A stretch of DNA of 64,000 bases from Dietzia aurantiaca (lineage in GTDB: Bacteria > Actinomycetota > Actinomycetes > Mycobacteriales > Mycobacteriaceae): NCBI RefSeq assembly GCF_021033825.1, contig NZ_JAIFXZ010000001.1, positions 478,192 through 542,191 of the forward strand, in the 5' to 3' direction. Below the pieces are notes generated by a model. The model ran no database searches, had not been told where the DNA came from, and saw nothing but the letters and a program-made list of their open reading frames with translations. Positions 51,990-61,372 of the stretch are shown here, one piece after another. The position numbers and the translations under genes are program-made. Numbering within the stretch: the stretch's first letter is position 1; each line of letters starts with the position of its first letter.

Positions 51990-53244
51990 GTCCCTGCCCT
52001 TTCGTAGTTGTGGAGTCTGGCCAGTGCGCCTGCACCGGCGAGTGCACGCTGGCTTGGTGAACCACTCCAGTCGCCACCAGTTCGTGGACGGTGTGGGTGT
52101 CCAAGCCGATCTCAGCGAGCAGGTCACGGGTGTGTTCTCCGAGTGCGGGAACCGCACCCATGGCCGCATCGACATCGTCAAAGGTCACCGGAGGGAGCAA
52201 CGCCTCCACCGTTGCGAACTCGGTTGGGATCGTTCGCCACCGGTTCCGTGCGCGGAGTTGAGGATGGTCCACGGTCTGTCCAACGTCCTTGATCTGCGCC
52301 GCGGGTATACCTGCAGCCACGAGTCGGGCGTCGAGCTCTTCGCTCGTCCATCGCGCGGTACGAGCGCCGACTTCCGCGTCACAATCTGAGCGGTTCCGGA
52401 CGCGTTCGATGTTCGACACAAATCGCGGATCATCGATCAGCTCCGGGGCACCGAGTACATCGCGTGCGAGCGAGCGCCACCCCGATTCGCTCTGCACACC
52501 GATTAGTACCTGTCCGTCGCTGGTGGGGTAGGCATCGTACGGGGAGATCGAGACGTGGCTCAGTCCCATCCGTGGTGGCTGCACTCCCGCATACTTGCGG
52601 GTGTAGACGGCGTGCCCCATCCACTCGACGGTGGCTTCGAGCATCGACACCTCTACGGCGGCGCCCTCACCGGTTTTGGTTCGACGAAAGAGCGCCGCTA
52701 GCACGGCCTGGGCGCAGTACATCCCGGATGCGATGTCTGCGGTCGGGATGCCGGTCTTGACTGGCGTATCGGGGGTTCCGGTGATCGAGATGAGGCCGGC
52801 TTCCGCTTGGATCAGCATGTCGTAGGCTTTGCGGTCCTCAAACGGCCCACCGCGTCCGAAACCTGATAGGTCTACGGTGATCAGCTCCGGTTGTTCGGCG
52901 CGCAGTGCGCCGGAACCGAGCCCTAGACGTTCGGCAGCTCCGGGCGCGAGGTTCTGTATGAACACGTCAGCTCGGCTGACGAGTCGCCGGACCGCATCGC
53001 GTCCGGCGTCCGTCTTCAAATCGATGGCGACCGACTCTTTCCCGCGATTGAGCCAGACAAAATGTGCTCCGGTGCCATGCACCCCGGTGTCGTATCCACG
53101 GGCGAGGTCTCCACCGTCGATGCGTTCCACCTTGATAACGCGCGCTCCAAGGTCAGCGAGGTTCCGAGTCGCCAGCGGGGCTGCGACTGCTTGTTCTAGA
53201 GCAACAACGGTTACACCGTCTAGCGGAAGACTTGTGCTCGTCAT
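51880..53244 (-). CDS. CaiB/BaiF-type (class III) CoA-transferase, overrunning 3' end
   Basis: 454 residues as read. Class III CoA-transferase: [35 protein letters not shown] at the N-terminus (core [19 protein letters not shown]), [22 protein letters not shown] with the aspartate that forms the acyl intermediate, and [19 protein letters not shown]. It moves CoA from a donor acyl-CoA to a carboxylate. Family members end around residue 390-400, matching [10 protein letters not shown] here; the last 58 residues are unlike the family and overlap the SDR gene by 110 bp, so the stop may have been lost or a frameshift sits near 52070. ATG at 53244 overlaps the acyl-CoA dehydrogenase stop (ATGA). 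Confidence 0.85.
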   Translation of the reverse strand: MTSTSLPLDGVTVVALEQAVAAPLATRNLADLGARVIKVERIDGGDLARGYDTGVHGTGAHFVWLNRGKESVAIDLKTDAGRDAVRRLVSRADVFIQNLAPGAAERLGLGSGALRAEQPELITVDLSGFGRGGPFEDRKAYDMLIQAEAGLISITGTPDTPVKTGIPTADIASGMYCAQAVLAALFRRTKTGEGAAVEVSMLEATVEWMGHAVYTRKYAGVQPPRMGLSHVSISPYDAYPTSDGQVLIGVQSESGWRSLARDVLGAPELIDDPRFVSNIERVRNRSDCDAEVGARTARWTSEELDARLVAAGIPAAQIKDVGQTVDHPQLRARNRWRTIPTEFATVEALLPPVTFDDVDAAMGAVPALGEHTRDLLAEIGLDTHTVHELVATGVVHQASVHSPVQAHWPDSTTTKGQGHADRTYSGDHRGCARYRIGDRADFRRARRPSGDRRP

Positions 53245-54416
53245 CGATTGGCCTTCTGGGCTGCGCGAACCAATCCCCCACCGATGATCAGTCGCTGGAT
53301 CTCGCTGGTGCCCTCATACAGTCGCAGTAGCCGCACATCGCGATAGATGCGTTCGACCGGTACCTCTCGCATGTAACCGCTACCCCCGTGTACCTGGACC
53401 GCCAAGTCGGCCACTCTCCCCACCATTTCTGTGCAGTAGAGCTTTGCTATCGAGGGGGCCAACCGGCGGTCCTCCCCCGACACCCATTTGGCCGCCGCGT
53501 CCCGGACCAGCGCCCGCCCGGCGGAAACGCCGGTCTGTTGATCAGCAAGCATTGCCTGAACCAGCTGAAAGCTCCCGATCGGCGTACCCCCCTGGGTGAC
53601 TGACGCCGCGTATGCGACCGACTCATCCAGGGCGCGCTGGGCCTGACCGACCGCGAGTGCCGCGATATGTACCCGGCCCCTCGCCAGTGAGGTCATCGCG
53701 GCGGAGTAGCCGGCGTCCTCGTTGCCCCCGACCAGGGCAGACGCAGGAACCCGGACGGCGTCGAAGTGGACGTCTGCCGTCCACGAACCTGCTTGACCCA
53801 TCTTCTTGTCCGGGCTTCCCACCGACAACCCTGGCGCGCCTGATGGCACGAGAAAGACGGCGATGCCGGTGCCGTCTTCGTCCGCCGGTCGCGTTCTGGC
53901 GAACACGACGAACAGATCCGCGAGCGGCGCATTGGTGATGAACCGCTTCTGGCCGCTAATGACCCAGTCGTCCCCATCGCGTACCGCCCTCGTGCGTAGG
54001 CCTGCCGGATTGGATCCTGCGCCGGACTCGGTCAACGCGAATGACGCGACGATCTCACCGGAGGCGATCCCCTCAAGCCAATCCGCTTTCTGCTCGTCGG
54101 TGCCGAATCCGACGAGGACCTGCCCTGCGATTCCGTTGTTCGTGCCGAACATCGAGCGAAGCGCGAGCGAGGTGTAGCCGAGTTCCATCGCGACCTCGAC
54201 ATCTTGCGCGAGGTCGAGCCCCAGCCCGCCCCATTGCTGGGGAATTGCGTAGCCGAACAGACCCATTGCCCGTGCTGCCTCGCGGATGTCGTCCGGGATC
54301 GCATCGAGATCGGCGATTTCCGCCTCTCGTGGGACCACCACGTCTCTGACGAAGCGACGAATCTGCGTCACGACCTCGGATAGAACGTCTTCTGGAACAT
54401 CGGCATTCGTGTTCAT
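53241..54416 (-). CDS. Acyl-CoA dehydrogenase (island)
   Basis: 391 residues, standard short ACAD. ASFALTESGAGSNPAGLRTRA and FITNAPLADLFVVFART (flavin/substrate side), VQVHGGSGYMREVPVERIYRDVR and catalytic Glu in LLRLYEGTSEIQRLI. Introduces the 2,3-double bond into the CoA ester from the CaiB transferase encoded next (overlapping stop/start). ATG 54416 (MNTNADV) is used; a GTG at 54434 adds six residues and cannot be excluded. First gene of the second leftward unit, with 167 bp of AT-rich spacer upstream. Confidence 0.9.
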   Translation of the reverse strand: MNTNADVPEDVLSEVVTQIRRFVRDVVVPREAEIADLDAIPDDIREAARAMGLFGYAIPQQWGGLGLDLAQDVEVAMELGYTSLALRSMFGTNNGIAGQVLVGFGTDEQKADWLEGIASGEIVASFALTESGAGSNPAGLRTRAVRDGDDWVISGQKRFITNAPLADLFVVFARTRPADEDGTGIAVFLVPSGAPGLSVGSPDKKMGQAGSWTADVHFDAVRVPASALVGGNEDAGYSAAMTSLARGRVHIAALAVGQAQRALDESVAYAASVTQGGTPIGSFQLVQAMLADQQTGVSAGRALVRDAAAKWVSGEDRRLAPSIAKLYCTEMVGRVADLAVQVHGGSGYMREVPVERIYRDVRLLRLYEGTSEIQRLIIGGGLVRAAQKANR

Positions 54417-54583
54417 AGATCTACTATCACCCACCCATTGTTAATGGTCCAATATCAATTAACCACTTCTGACATAAGGTTCGTGCATATATGAGACCGC
54501 GCGTCAGTGGCCGCGCGATGGCTGAAGGGGAACGCAGCGTGCCACGAAGTAGCGCGGCGCCGAGGGTGCCACCGATGTCACCG
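54417..54583 (-). promoter_or_regulatory. Promoter spacer before acyl-CoA dehydrogenase unit
   Basis: 167-bp AT-richer gap between the aldehyde dehydrogenase stop and the acyl-CoA dehydrogenase start. Contains a small inverted repeat CCATT-GTT-AATGG (54435-54447) and GTCCAATAT (54447-54455), which shares GTCCAATA with the operator-like palindrome at 60298. This suggests a second, co-regulated promoter, an inference. Confidence 0.45.
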
Positions 54584-56098
54584 TCAGATTTCGGTGACCA
54601 CGGACTCCAGACCGGCTGGCAGCACCACTGTCTTGACCACGGTGTACTCTCTAATGCCCTCGAGGCCCTTCTCGGTGCCGATGCCGGAGGCGCCCCGCCC
54701 ACCTATCGTCGCCTCGGTACCGCCGCTGGCGCCGTAGCCGTTGATCCAGAAGAACCCTGTGTTGACCTTCCGAGCGGTACGCATCGCGGTCGCCAGATTC
54801 GAGGTCCAGCAGCCACCAGCGAGGCCGTACTTCGAATCATTGGCCATCGCGATGGCGTCGTCCGCATCCGTGAATCGTTGGACCACTAACACCGGTCCGA
54901 AGATCTCTTCGGTGAGCGCGGAGCAGTTGACCCCTCTCGGTATCTCCAGGATCGTGGGGCGATAGAAAGCGCCCTGAACAGCAGCTGCCGTGCCGCCACA
55001 CAGGAGGTGAGCGCCCGCCGAGACCGCGTCGTCAACAATCGCCTGAACCCGCTCCACGTCATCACGTGAGACAAGGCAGGCAACCTGTGTCTGCGGGTGG
55101 AAAGGGTCACCTACGGCGATTCCCTCAGCTGTTTCAACCAGCTTCGCGATGAACGCCTCAGCGATCGATTCCTGCACTAGCAGGCGTGATCCCGAAAAGC
55201 AGCGCTGTCCGGCATTGCGGAAGATGGCGGTCGCAGAACCGGCTACCGCCGCGTCGAACGGCGCATCCTCGTAGACGATGTTCGCGGATTTACCGCCCAA
55301 CTCCAGCAGCACTTTCTTGAGTTGGCGGGTGGCCTGGGCACCCACGAGTGCACCCACCGTGCTGCTGCCTGTGAACGTCACCATCGTCACCGGCGGCGCG
55401 TCGATGATCTGCGACCCCACCGGCGCACCTCCGTGCACGAGGTTGACCACCCCCGGCGGGACGCCTGCCTGTTCGAGGCAGCGGACAAACTCGACAACAG
55501 CGAGAGGCGCCTGTTCCGGGGCCTTGGCCACGACTGTGTTGCCCGTGGCCAGCGCTGGAGCGATTTTCATCCCGCAGAAGATGAGCGGTGCGTTAAAGGG
55601 CATCACAACGCCCACCACACCAACTGGTTCGATCCAGGTCAGGGCTTCCACGTCACCGCCCTCGGGCAGTGTCGCTCCGAAAAGGCGCGTGGCCCATCCG
55701 GCGGCCGAGCGTAAGAACTCGGCACATCCGAGAACGTCTCCCCGAGCACCTGAGAAAGTCTTGCCGTTGTCGAGGGCGACAAGTGTGGCGAGACGATCCA
55801 GGCCGGCAACCATCAGCTCTGCGGCATGCTCGAGAATGCGAGCACGGTCGCGCGCCTTCATCGCCGCCCAGGCGGGCTGCGCCTCTTTTGCTGACGCGGC
55901 AGCTCGAGTCACTTGGGATGGCGAGGCCGGGCGCAACCAGGCCAGGCAGTCCCCAGTGATCGGCGTCCGAACTTCGAATGGCTCACCGTCTCCGTCGAGC
56001 CAGCCACCGGCGATAAACGAGTGCTCGGCTTCCGGAATCTGGGCATCGACCACAGCCCGGTCAAGACGTTCGGCATCCGGTGCGATAAAGCTGGTCAC
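54584..56098 (-). CDS. NAD(P)-dependent aldehyde dehydrogenase
   Basis: 504 residues. ALDH superfamily: VMPFNAPLIFCGMKIAPALATGNTVVAK (core APALATGNTVVAK), FTGSSTVGA, general-base Glu in LLELGGKSANIV, catalytic Cys in RNAGQRCFSGSRLLV, and EEIFGPVLVVQRF. Oxidises an aldehyde to its acid; it is the obvious next step after an aldehyde-releasing carotenoid-oxygenase-type cleavage and before CoA transfer. GTG at 56098 overlaps the SDR stop (GTGA). Last gene of the leftward unit that starts with the hydrolase at 60214. Confidence 0.92.
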   Translation of the reverse strand: MTSFIAPDAERLDRAVVDAQIPEAEHSFIAGGWLDGDGEPFEVRTPITGDCLAWLRPASPSQVTRAAASAKEAQPAWAAMKARDRARILEHAAELMVAGLDRLATLVALDNGKTFSGARGDVLGCAEFLRSAAGWATRLFGATLPEGGDVEALTWIEPVGVVGVVMPFNAPLIFCGMKIAPALATGNTVVAKAPEQAPLAVVEFVRCLEQAGVPPGVVNLVHGGAPVGSQIIDAPPVTMVTFTGSSTVGALVGAQATRQLKKVLLELGGKSANIVYEDAPFDAAVAGSATAIFRNAGQRCFSGSRLLVQESIAEAFIAKLVETAEGIAVGDPFHPQTQVACLVSRDDVERVQAIVDDAVSAGAHLLCGGTAAAVQGAFYRPTILEIPRGVNCSALTEEIFGPVLVVQRFTDADDAIAMANDSKYGLAGGCWTSNLATAMRTARKVNTGFFWINGYGASGGTEATIGGRGASGIGTEKGLEGIREYTVVKTVVLPAGLESVVTEI

Positions 56099-56880
56099 TT
56101 CGGATCGACCTTCGACTTGAGACTCCCCGTCGAGCCAGCGATCAACCCACCGTCGACGACGAGTTCCGCACCGCTGATATACGAGGCTCCGTCGCTCAGC
56201 AGAAATAGCACTGCCTCGGAGATTTCAGCTGGTTCACCGATTCGTCCGATCGGAATCCGCCCAACTGATTGATCGATTGCGCCTGCAGCTTTCTGCTTGG
56301 CGATGAAGTCGGTGTCGACCAGTCCGGGCAGAATGGTGTTTACCCGAATGCCGTGACGCCCCAAGGCCAGCGCGGCACTCTTGGACATCATGCGCACCGC
56401 GCCCTTGGTCGCCTGATAGGCGAAAGACACCTCGGACGCGAACTTGCCGAGCGTGGAGGCGATGTTGACGATCGCGCCGCTTCGCGCGTCGACCATATGC
56501 GGGGCGACGGTCGCCATGCCGAGCCAGACTCCTACTTGATTGACGCCAATGACGGCGTTCCAGATCTCAGGCGTCGTGTCGAGGACCGTTCCGCCCAGCG
56601 AGATCCCGGCATTGTTCACCAAGCCGTCGATGCGTCCATGTCGGTCGATGACATCGGTGACGACCGTGGTCCATTCCTGCGCGTCGGAGACATCCAGGTG
56701 GTGAAACGTCGCGTCGAGACCGGCAGTACGGAGCCGGTTGGCCTCTTTCTCACCTCGTTCGCCGTCAACGTCCGTCATCTGCACGATCGCGCCACTGGCG
56801 GCCGCCGCTTCAGCGTGCGCGAGTCCTTGCCCACGCCCGGCGCCAGTAATGAGTATCACTCGGTCAGTGAGACTGCTCAT
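56095..56880 (-). CDS. SDR-family oxidoreductase
   Basis: 261 residues. Cofactor site VILITGAGRGQGLAHAEA, DVDGE after strand 2 (NAD), NNAGISLGGTV, Ser in NIASTLGKFAS, YxxxK in AYQATKGAVRMM and a C-terminal AELVVDGGLIAGS. Resembles alcohol/ketone-forming catabolic dehydrogenases rather than FabG. Role suggested by its place between the importer genes and the aldehyde dehydrogenase: oxidation of an alcohol on the imported substrate. ATG 56880 with GGAGG overlapping the stop of the binding-protein gene; earlier in-frame start at 56910 would overlap that gene and is disregarded. Confidence 0.88.
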   Translation of the reverse strand: MSSLTDRVILITGAGRGQGLAHAEAAAASGAIVQMTDVDGERGEKEANRLRTAGLDATFHHLDVSDAQEWTTVVTDVIDRHGRIDGLVNNAGISLGGTVLDTTPEIWNAVIGVNQVGVWLGMATVAPHMVDARSGAIVNIASTLGKFASEVSFAYQATKGAVRMMSKSAALALGRHGIRVNTILPGLVDTDFIAKQKAAGAIDQSVGRIPIGRIGEPAEISEAVLFLLSDGASYISGAELVVDGGLIAGSTGSLKSKVDPK

Positions 56881-56884
56881 GCTT

Positions 56885-57853
56885 TCAGTCCTCCATTCCA
56901 AAGAACTCATTGCCGGGCATCTCGGTGATCACGCCCTGATCGACCATGGCTTGCAGCGTCGCTTTGAGCTCGTCGGCTTCCGGGCCAGGGAAGGCCTTGA
57001 CATCGAAGTTGATTGCGCCGGACTCGATGAGCTCCTTGACGACGCCTGGCGCTCGGCCTCCTTGCACAGCGCGCTCGTTGACCTGGTCGGCGTGGGCGAG
57101 CATCCAGTCAGCCTGCTCTGCGTAGGCGTCCATGAGGCGGTCCGAGACAGACGAGTCAACCTTCTCATCGTTGACTGCTACGACGAACTGGATGAACGGC
57201 TTCTTGCCGTTTGCAAGCTCGTCAGCGTCGGCGACGATCCTGACATTGGGAAAGCGCTGTTTGGCCTCAAAAAGCGCCTCTCCCCACCCCATCGCAAAGT
57301 CCGCGGTACCGGCTGCGAGTTGCTGGATCGCGGTCGAGGAGCTGTCACCGTTGACTACCTCGTAGTCCGTATCAGCGTCCAGACCAGTCTTGTCGAGAAT
57401 CTGCAGTTGTACGTTTGACCATGTACCGGTCGTCGACGGCGCGACCATGCGGCGGCCACGTAGGTTGTCCGTGGTCAGCTCGGCCCCCTGGGAGAGCACG
57501 GCGGCGTTCGACCTGGCGAATGAACCGGCGAGTCGGATTGGCGCTCCCTGGACGGCGCTGGACGCAAAGGACTCCGGCCCCCCAACCACCGCGTCGACCC
57601 GGCCTCGCGATAGGTCCGTGTAGAGGGCTTGGAGGTTCGTGTATTCCTTGTATTCGATGGCGATGTCGCGCTCGGCTAGTAGATCGGCGTTCTCAGCCAG
57701 ATACTGGCTGGTGAGCGACGTTGTCGCGATGGTTCCGGCGTTCCACTGCCCCAGCACGATGGTGTTGTCGGAGGGATCGGCCTCCCCAGCGGAACATCCG
57801 GCGAATGTGACGGCTGTAGCCACCGCGACCACGGCGGACAGAATTTTCTTCAT
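56885..57853 (-). CDS. ABC importer substrate-binding lipoprotein (NMT1/THI5-like)
   Basis: 322 residues. Lipoprotein signal with lipobox TFAGC (Cys20). Periplasmic-binding type II fold of the nitrate/sulfonate/taurine/THI5 group: IVLGQWNAGTIATT, DLSRGRVDAVVGGPESFASSAV and ELTTDNLRGRRMVAPSTTGTW. This class often binds aromatic, sulfonate or pyrimidine-like ligands; the actual ligand is presumably the island's growth substrate. Third gene product of the ABC set (permease and ATPase encoded before it on the same strand). Ends in the ribosome site of the SDR gene. Confidence 0.9.
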   Translation of the reverse strand: MKKILSAVVAVATAVTFAGCSAGEADPSDNTIVLGQWNAGTIATTSLTSQYLAENADLLAERDIAIEYKEYTNLQALYTDLSRGRVDAVVGGPESFASSAVQGAPIRLAGSFARSNAAVLSQGAELTTDNLRGRRMVAPSTTGTWSNVQLQILDKTGLDADTDYEVVNGDSSSTAIQQLAAGTADFAMGWGEALFEAKQRFPNVRIVADADELANGKKPFIQFVVAVNDEKVDSSVSDRLMDAYAEQADWMLAHADQVNERAVQGGRAPGVVKELIESGAINFDVKAFPGPEADELKATLQAMVDQGVITEMPGNEFFGMED

Positions 57854-57876
57854 AGGGTTCTCTTCTCGTTTGTAAG

Positions 57877-58662
57877 TCAGACTTCCGTGGAGCTACCGGG
57901 GTCGAGCATGATGTTCTGTATCTCGCGCCTCACCTCAGCAAACTCCGGGGTGCCCACTGGAGCGACATCTCGTACCTGGTATTCCCTCAGAATCTTGGCG
58001 GGGCGGCCGAGTAGGATGACCCTGTGGGCCAGATCGAAGGCCTCTTCGATGTTGTGGGTGACGATGATCGACGTGATTTCTTCCTCATCCGCCAGCTCAA
58101 CGAAATCTTTTCGCAGCGTCTTCGCGGTGACCTCATCCAGTGCGGAGAAGCTCTCATCGAGAAGTACGAAAACCGGCTGGACGGCGAAAGCGCGGGCCAA
58201 GGACACTCGCTGACGCATTCCGCCTGATAATTGATTCGGGTAGAGGTCGAAAGAATCCCCGAGGTGCATTTTCTCGAGCCAGTACCTGCCCGCCCGCTCA
58301 CGCTCACTGCGGCCCTGGCCGAGGATCTCGCCACCGACGCACACATTGTCTAGGGCTGTCCGCCACGGCATGAGACGTGCCTGCTGAAATGCCATACCGA
58401 TTCGGCCTTGCAGTTTCTTATGCTGCACATACGGATCGAAATTGTCGATCCGGACCGTCCCGCTGGTGGGCGCCATGTTGCCGATCAGCAGGTTAAGAAG
58501 CGTGGACTTGCCGGCACCGGTACGTCCGAGGATGGCAATGCGCTCTCCGCGCCGGACTTGGAGGTTCAGGCCTTCCACAGCGAGCAGGTCGCCAAAGTAA
58601 TGCTGTACCTGATCAAACGAGATCACGGTGTCAGACAAACTTTTTGAATCAGATTGAGTCAT
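57877..58662 (-). CDS. ABC importer ATP-binding protein (SsuB/TauB-type)
   Basis: 261 residues. Walker A LGRTGAGKSTLLN, Q-loop MAFQQARLMPWRTALDNV, signature LSGGMRQRVSLARA, Walker B VFVLLDESFSALDE, switch His in IIVTHNIEEAFDLA. The Q..LMPW form is typical of nitrate/sulfonate/taurine-type importers, consistent with the NMT1-like binding protein encoded next. Starts within an ATGA overlap with the permease stop. Confidence 0.92.
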   Translation of the reverse strand: MTQSDSKSLSDTVISFDQVQHYFGDLLAVEGLNLQVRRGERIAILGRTGAGKSTLLNLLIGNMAPTSGTVRIDNFDPYVQHKKLQGRIGMAFQQARLMPWRTALDNVCVGGEILGQGRSERERAGRYWLEKMHLGDSFDLYPNQLSGGMRQRVSLARAFAVQPVFVLLDESFSALDEVTAKTLRKDFVELADEEEITSIIVTHNIEEAFDLAHRVILLGRPAKILREYQVRDVAPVGTPEFAEVRREIQNIMLDPGSSTEV

Positions 58663-59432
58663 CGCACTACCGCCTCGGTACGCCAGCGGAGGATCCGCTT
58701 CTCGGCCAGATCTATGATTCGCAGGATGATGAAGTTAATGATCACGAGGATGATGGTCCAGCCAAGGATCATGTCGACCTGGTAGGTGGCTTGCGCCTTG
58801 CTGAACTGCTGACCGACACCGTTGCTGGCGCCGATGAGCTCGAAGAACACCAGTAGTTTCAGAGTCATTGCAGCCGTAGAACGCAACGTCATTATGAGCG
58901 TGACAAAGGACTGCGGCACCAGCAGGATGCGCAGAACCTGCCAACGGTTCGGGCGGAATTGATCAATCGCCTCAAGTAGGTCCTTGTCCATATCGCGGAT
59001 GCCTTCGTACACCGCGATGACGAAGAACGGGAAAGCGATCAGAAATGTCGTGAAAAAAATCCGGAGTTCGATATTCTCGATCCACAACACCGCGAGTAAA
59101 ACCCACGAGAGCGCGGGAATTGCTTGGATGATCGCCGTGACCTGTCGCATGTATCGCCCGAAGTATTGACGAAAGGCGCCCATCAAGAGACCAATAGACC
59201 ATCCGGCCACTACGGCTGCCGCGAGCGCGACCACGTATCGACCGAGGGTGATAAACAATGGCTCGTACAACGTGGTCACGATTGTCACTACAGACGAAAG
59301 AATCTCGCCCACAGTCGGGAAGATGAACCGCGGCAGAGTGAGTGAACCGATCCATAGCAGGAGCAGAAATGTCAGCACAGCCGCCGGAGTAGCCCAGTTT
59401 TGTTTCAGGTAGCGACCGGGTTGCCTTATCAT
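58659..59432 (-). CDS. ABC importer permease (SsuC/TauC-type)
   Basis: 257 residues with about six membrane helices. EAA-like loop DLLEAIDQFRPNRWQVLRILLVPQS (core EAIDQFRPNRWQVLRI) links to the ATPase. N-terminus LPRFIFPTVGEIL is typical for the family. ATG 59432 overlaps the hydrolase stop and its own stop overlaps the ATPase start, so hydrolase-permease-ATPase are translationally coupled. Homodimeric membrane channel of the importer. Confidence 0.92.
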   Translation of the reverse strand: MIRQPGRYLKQNWATPAAVLTFLLLLWIGSLTLPRFIFPTVGEILSSVVTIVTTLYEPLFITLGRYVVALAAAVVAGWSIGLLMGAFRQYFGRYMRQVTAIIQAIPALSWVLLAVLWIENIELRIFFTTFLIAFPFFVIAVYEGIRDMDKDLLEAIDQFRPNRWQVLRILLVPQSFVTLIMTLRSTAAMTLKLLVFFELIGASNGVGQQFSKAQATYQVDMILGWTIILVIINFIILRIIDLAEKRILRWRTEAVVR

Positions 59433-60214
59433 CTGTCCACCTCAGCAAGGAACTCGTCTACAAGGGCTGAATAGCGGTCGAAGTCCTCGGCAAACCCATA
59501 GTGGCCCACGCCGCTGAGTTCGCGGAATCTCGAGTCAGCAACGAGGTCGTCTATGACCCGCATCCCCGCCGGCGGGCACGCGGTGTCACATTCGCCCGCG
59601 ATCAATAGCGTTGGCACAGCGAGTTCGCGTAGTGCCGGCCGACCGTCGTACATGGTTAGCGCAGTCAGAGAACGCTCGAAGACGTCGGTGTCCATCTCGG
59701 AAATGACCTGCACGACCAGGTCCACGTCTTCGCCCGCAGCTCCAGGCCCCATCATTTTCCGGAGCAGCTTGGGCGCGTACTCGGCCACGGTCATGCCCTG
59801 CCGAATGGGATCCAGCCGTTCGTGCAGGAATCGCTCCTGATCCTCTGCCGTACGGGCTTTGAATCCTGCCGATGCTGCCGACAACACCACCCCACTGATA
59901 GTTTGCGAGGTCTCATTGACTGCGAGCGGCGCGATCAACGATCCCATCGAATGACCCAGCACCACGTTTCGGCTCGTGCCGAGTGCATCTATCATGCCGA
60001 TAGCCGCATCAGCAAACCCTTCCACCGTGGCGGACGCCGGCGGAGCGCTTACCCCGTACCCCGGGCAGTCCCAGGCGACAACGCGCCGGCCGCCGTCCGC
60101 GAGGTGATCCTGCAAACGCCGAAAGTAGCGCCCATCACCGTATGCACCGTGCAAGAGGAAGACGGTCGTCTCCCCCTCGCCGGCTTCTCGATAGTGCGGA
60201 AGCGTAGTAGGCAT
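59429..60214 (-). CDS. Alpha/beta-hydrolase
   Basis: 261 residues. Oxyanion HG in VFLLHGAYGDGR, nucleophile Ser in VVLGHSMGSLIAPLA (about 99), Asp in LIAGECDTACPP and His in SGVGHYGFAEDFD. Esterase, lactonase or C-C hydrolase activity is possible; nothing indicates which. ATG 60214 has AGGAG 9 bp upstream, better than ATG 60223 directly beside it. First gene of the leftward importer unit, so its product may act on the imported compound or on a ring-cleaved intermediate. Confidence 0.87.
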   Translation of the reverse strand: MPTTLPHYREAGEGETTVFLLHGAYGDGRYFRRLQDHLADGGRRVVAWDCPGYGVSAPPASATVEGFADAAIGMIDALGTSRNVVLGHSMGSLIAPLAVNETSQTISGVVLSAASAGFKARTAEDQERFLHERLDPIRQGMTVAEYAPKLLRKMMGPGAAGEDVDLVVQVISEMDTDVFERSLTALTMYDGRPALRELAVPTLLIAGECDTACPPAGMRVIDDLVADSRFRELSGVGHYGFAEDFDRYSALVDEFLAEVDR

Positions 60215-60297
60215 CGGCGTCATCTCCTGTTCGGTCGGCAGTCACGCTGCATCAGCGCTCCGTGACCTACGACACTTTCAGGAAATGGCCATGCAAG

Positions 60298-60313
60298 TCC
60301 AATACTTATTGGA
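60298..60313. promoter_or_regulatory. Palindromic operator before the hydrolase/importer unit
   Basis: TCCAATACTTATTGGA is a perfect inverted repeat with 7-bp arms (TCCAATA / TATTGGA) around CT. It lies 84 bp upstream of the hydrolase start in the 120-bp spacer after lysR. Likely a regulator site for the leftward unit; GTCCAATA recurs in the 54.4-kb spacer. Confidence 0.6.
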
Positions 60314-60334
60314 TGGAACAGTTATGCTTGTGGC

Positions 60335-61237
60335 TTATCGATCCGCGTCGAGAGGGGTAGGTATGGTGGCGCGAGCGACCTCGATCACCGCTCGCAGGGC
60401 TGGTGACTCATTGTCCCTACGCCAGGCGAGCGCTGATTCGATTCGCGGCAGCGCGCCGCGCAGGGGCTTGCACACCACTCCGGATCGCCGCAGATGAAGG
60501 ACGGATGAGACGGTGATGGTGACGCCCACCCCCGCGGCGACTAGATCGAGGATGGTCAGCGAGTCCGGCGCCTCCTGGACAATCCTCGGCGTGAATCCCG
60601 CCTCGTGCGTCACTCGGATAAGAGCATCGCGGACGCTGGATCCCCCCGTGCCGGGGAATGTGACGAACGGACTGTCGGCCAAGTCCGCGACGTCGATGCT
60701 GTCTTTCTCGGCCAGTGGGTGGTCGGACGGAAGTGCAGCAATCAACGATTCCAGCTGCACGACGAATGTCTCGATCTGTGAATGCTTGACGGGAAGTCGC
60801 ACGAGGCCGAGATCCATTTTCCGCGAATCAACTCGGTGGATTACCTCGCCGGAGTACATCTGGCCGAGCAGGCTCAGGCGAATCCCCGGGTAGGCGGCGC
60901 GGACAGCGCGAGTGACTTGTGGGACCACGTTGTGGGCGCTTGCTCCAGCAAAGCCCAGACTCACCCGACCGACTACACCATCTGGGGCCTGGACAACGAG
61001 CTTGGCAGTCTCCACGTCGTCAAGAATGCGCAGAGCAACTGGGAGAAGTTGCTCCCCGGCCTGAGTAAGACTCACGGACCGCGTACTGCGCTGAAACAAG
61101 GTGACGCCGAGTTCTTTCTCGAGTGCGGCCACCTGCTGACTCAGTGCCGGCTGCGCAATGTGCAGCTGTGCTGCCGCACGCCCGAAGTGAAGATGCGTGG
61201 CCACCCCCACGAACCCCGCGAGGTGTCGAAGTTCCAC
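60335..61237 (-). CDS. LysR-family transcriptional regulator
   Basis: 300 residues. N-terminal winged HTH: VELRHLAGFVGVATHLHFGRAAAQLHIAQPALSQQVAALEKELGVTLFQRS (core AAAQLHIAQPALSQQVAALE), then a LysR effector domain (GRVSLGFAGASAHNVVPQVTRAV). GTG 61237 with GGAGG about 8 bp upstream is the family-consistent start; longer in-frame starts to 61390 would include the divergent promoter. It sits between the leftward catabolic unit and the divergent carotenoid-oxygenase unit, near a T-N11-A box, the classic arrangement of a LysR activator with its targets. CatR/BenM-like sequence FGRAAAQLHIAQPALSQQ hints at an aromatic or unsaturated acid effector, weakly. Confidence 0.92.
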   Translation of the reverse strand: MELRHLAGFVGVATHLHFGRAAAQLHIAQPALSQQVAALEKELGVTLFQRSTRSVSLTQAGEQLLPVALRILDDVETAKLVVQAPDGVVGRVSLGFAGASAHNVVPQVTRAVRAAYPGIRLSLLGQMYSGEVIHRVDSRKMDLGLVRLPVKHSQIETFVVQLESLIAALPSDHPLAEKDSIDVADLADSPFVTFPGTGGSSVRDALIRVTHEAGFTPRIVQEAPDSLTILDLVAAGVGVTITVSSVLHLRRSGVVCKPLRGALPRIESALAWRRDNESPALRAVIEVARATIPTPLDADR

Positions 61238-61372
61238 CCGGCCCCCCTCCTGGCACGACTGCCACTCCAGCCGTGAGATGAACAGGTACGGCGTAACGCG
61301 AGCGCCGACCAGCACGCGCACGAGCCATAGGCGCCCGGCCAACACCTTGTGCCAAACATCACAATAGCACAC

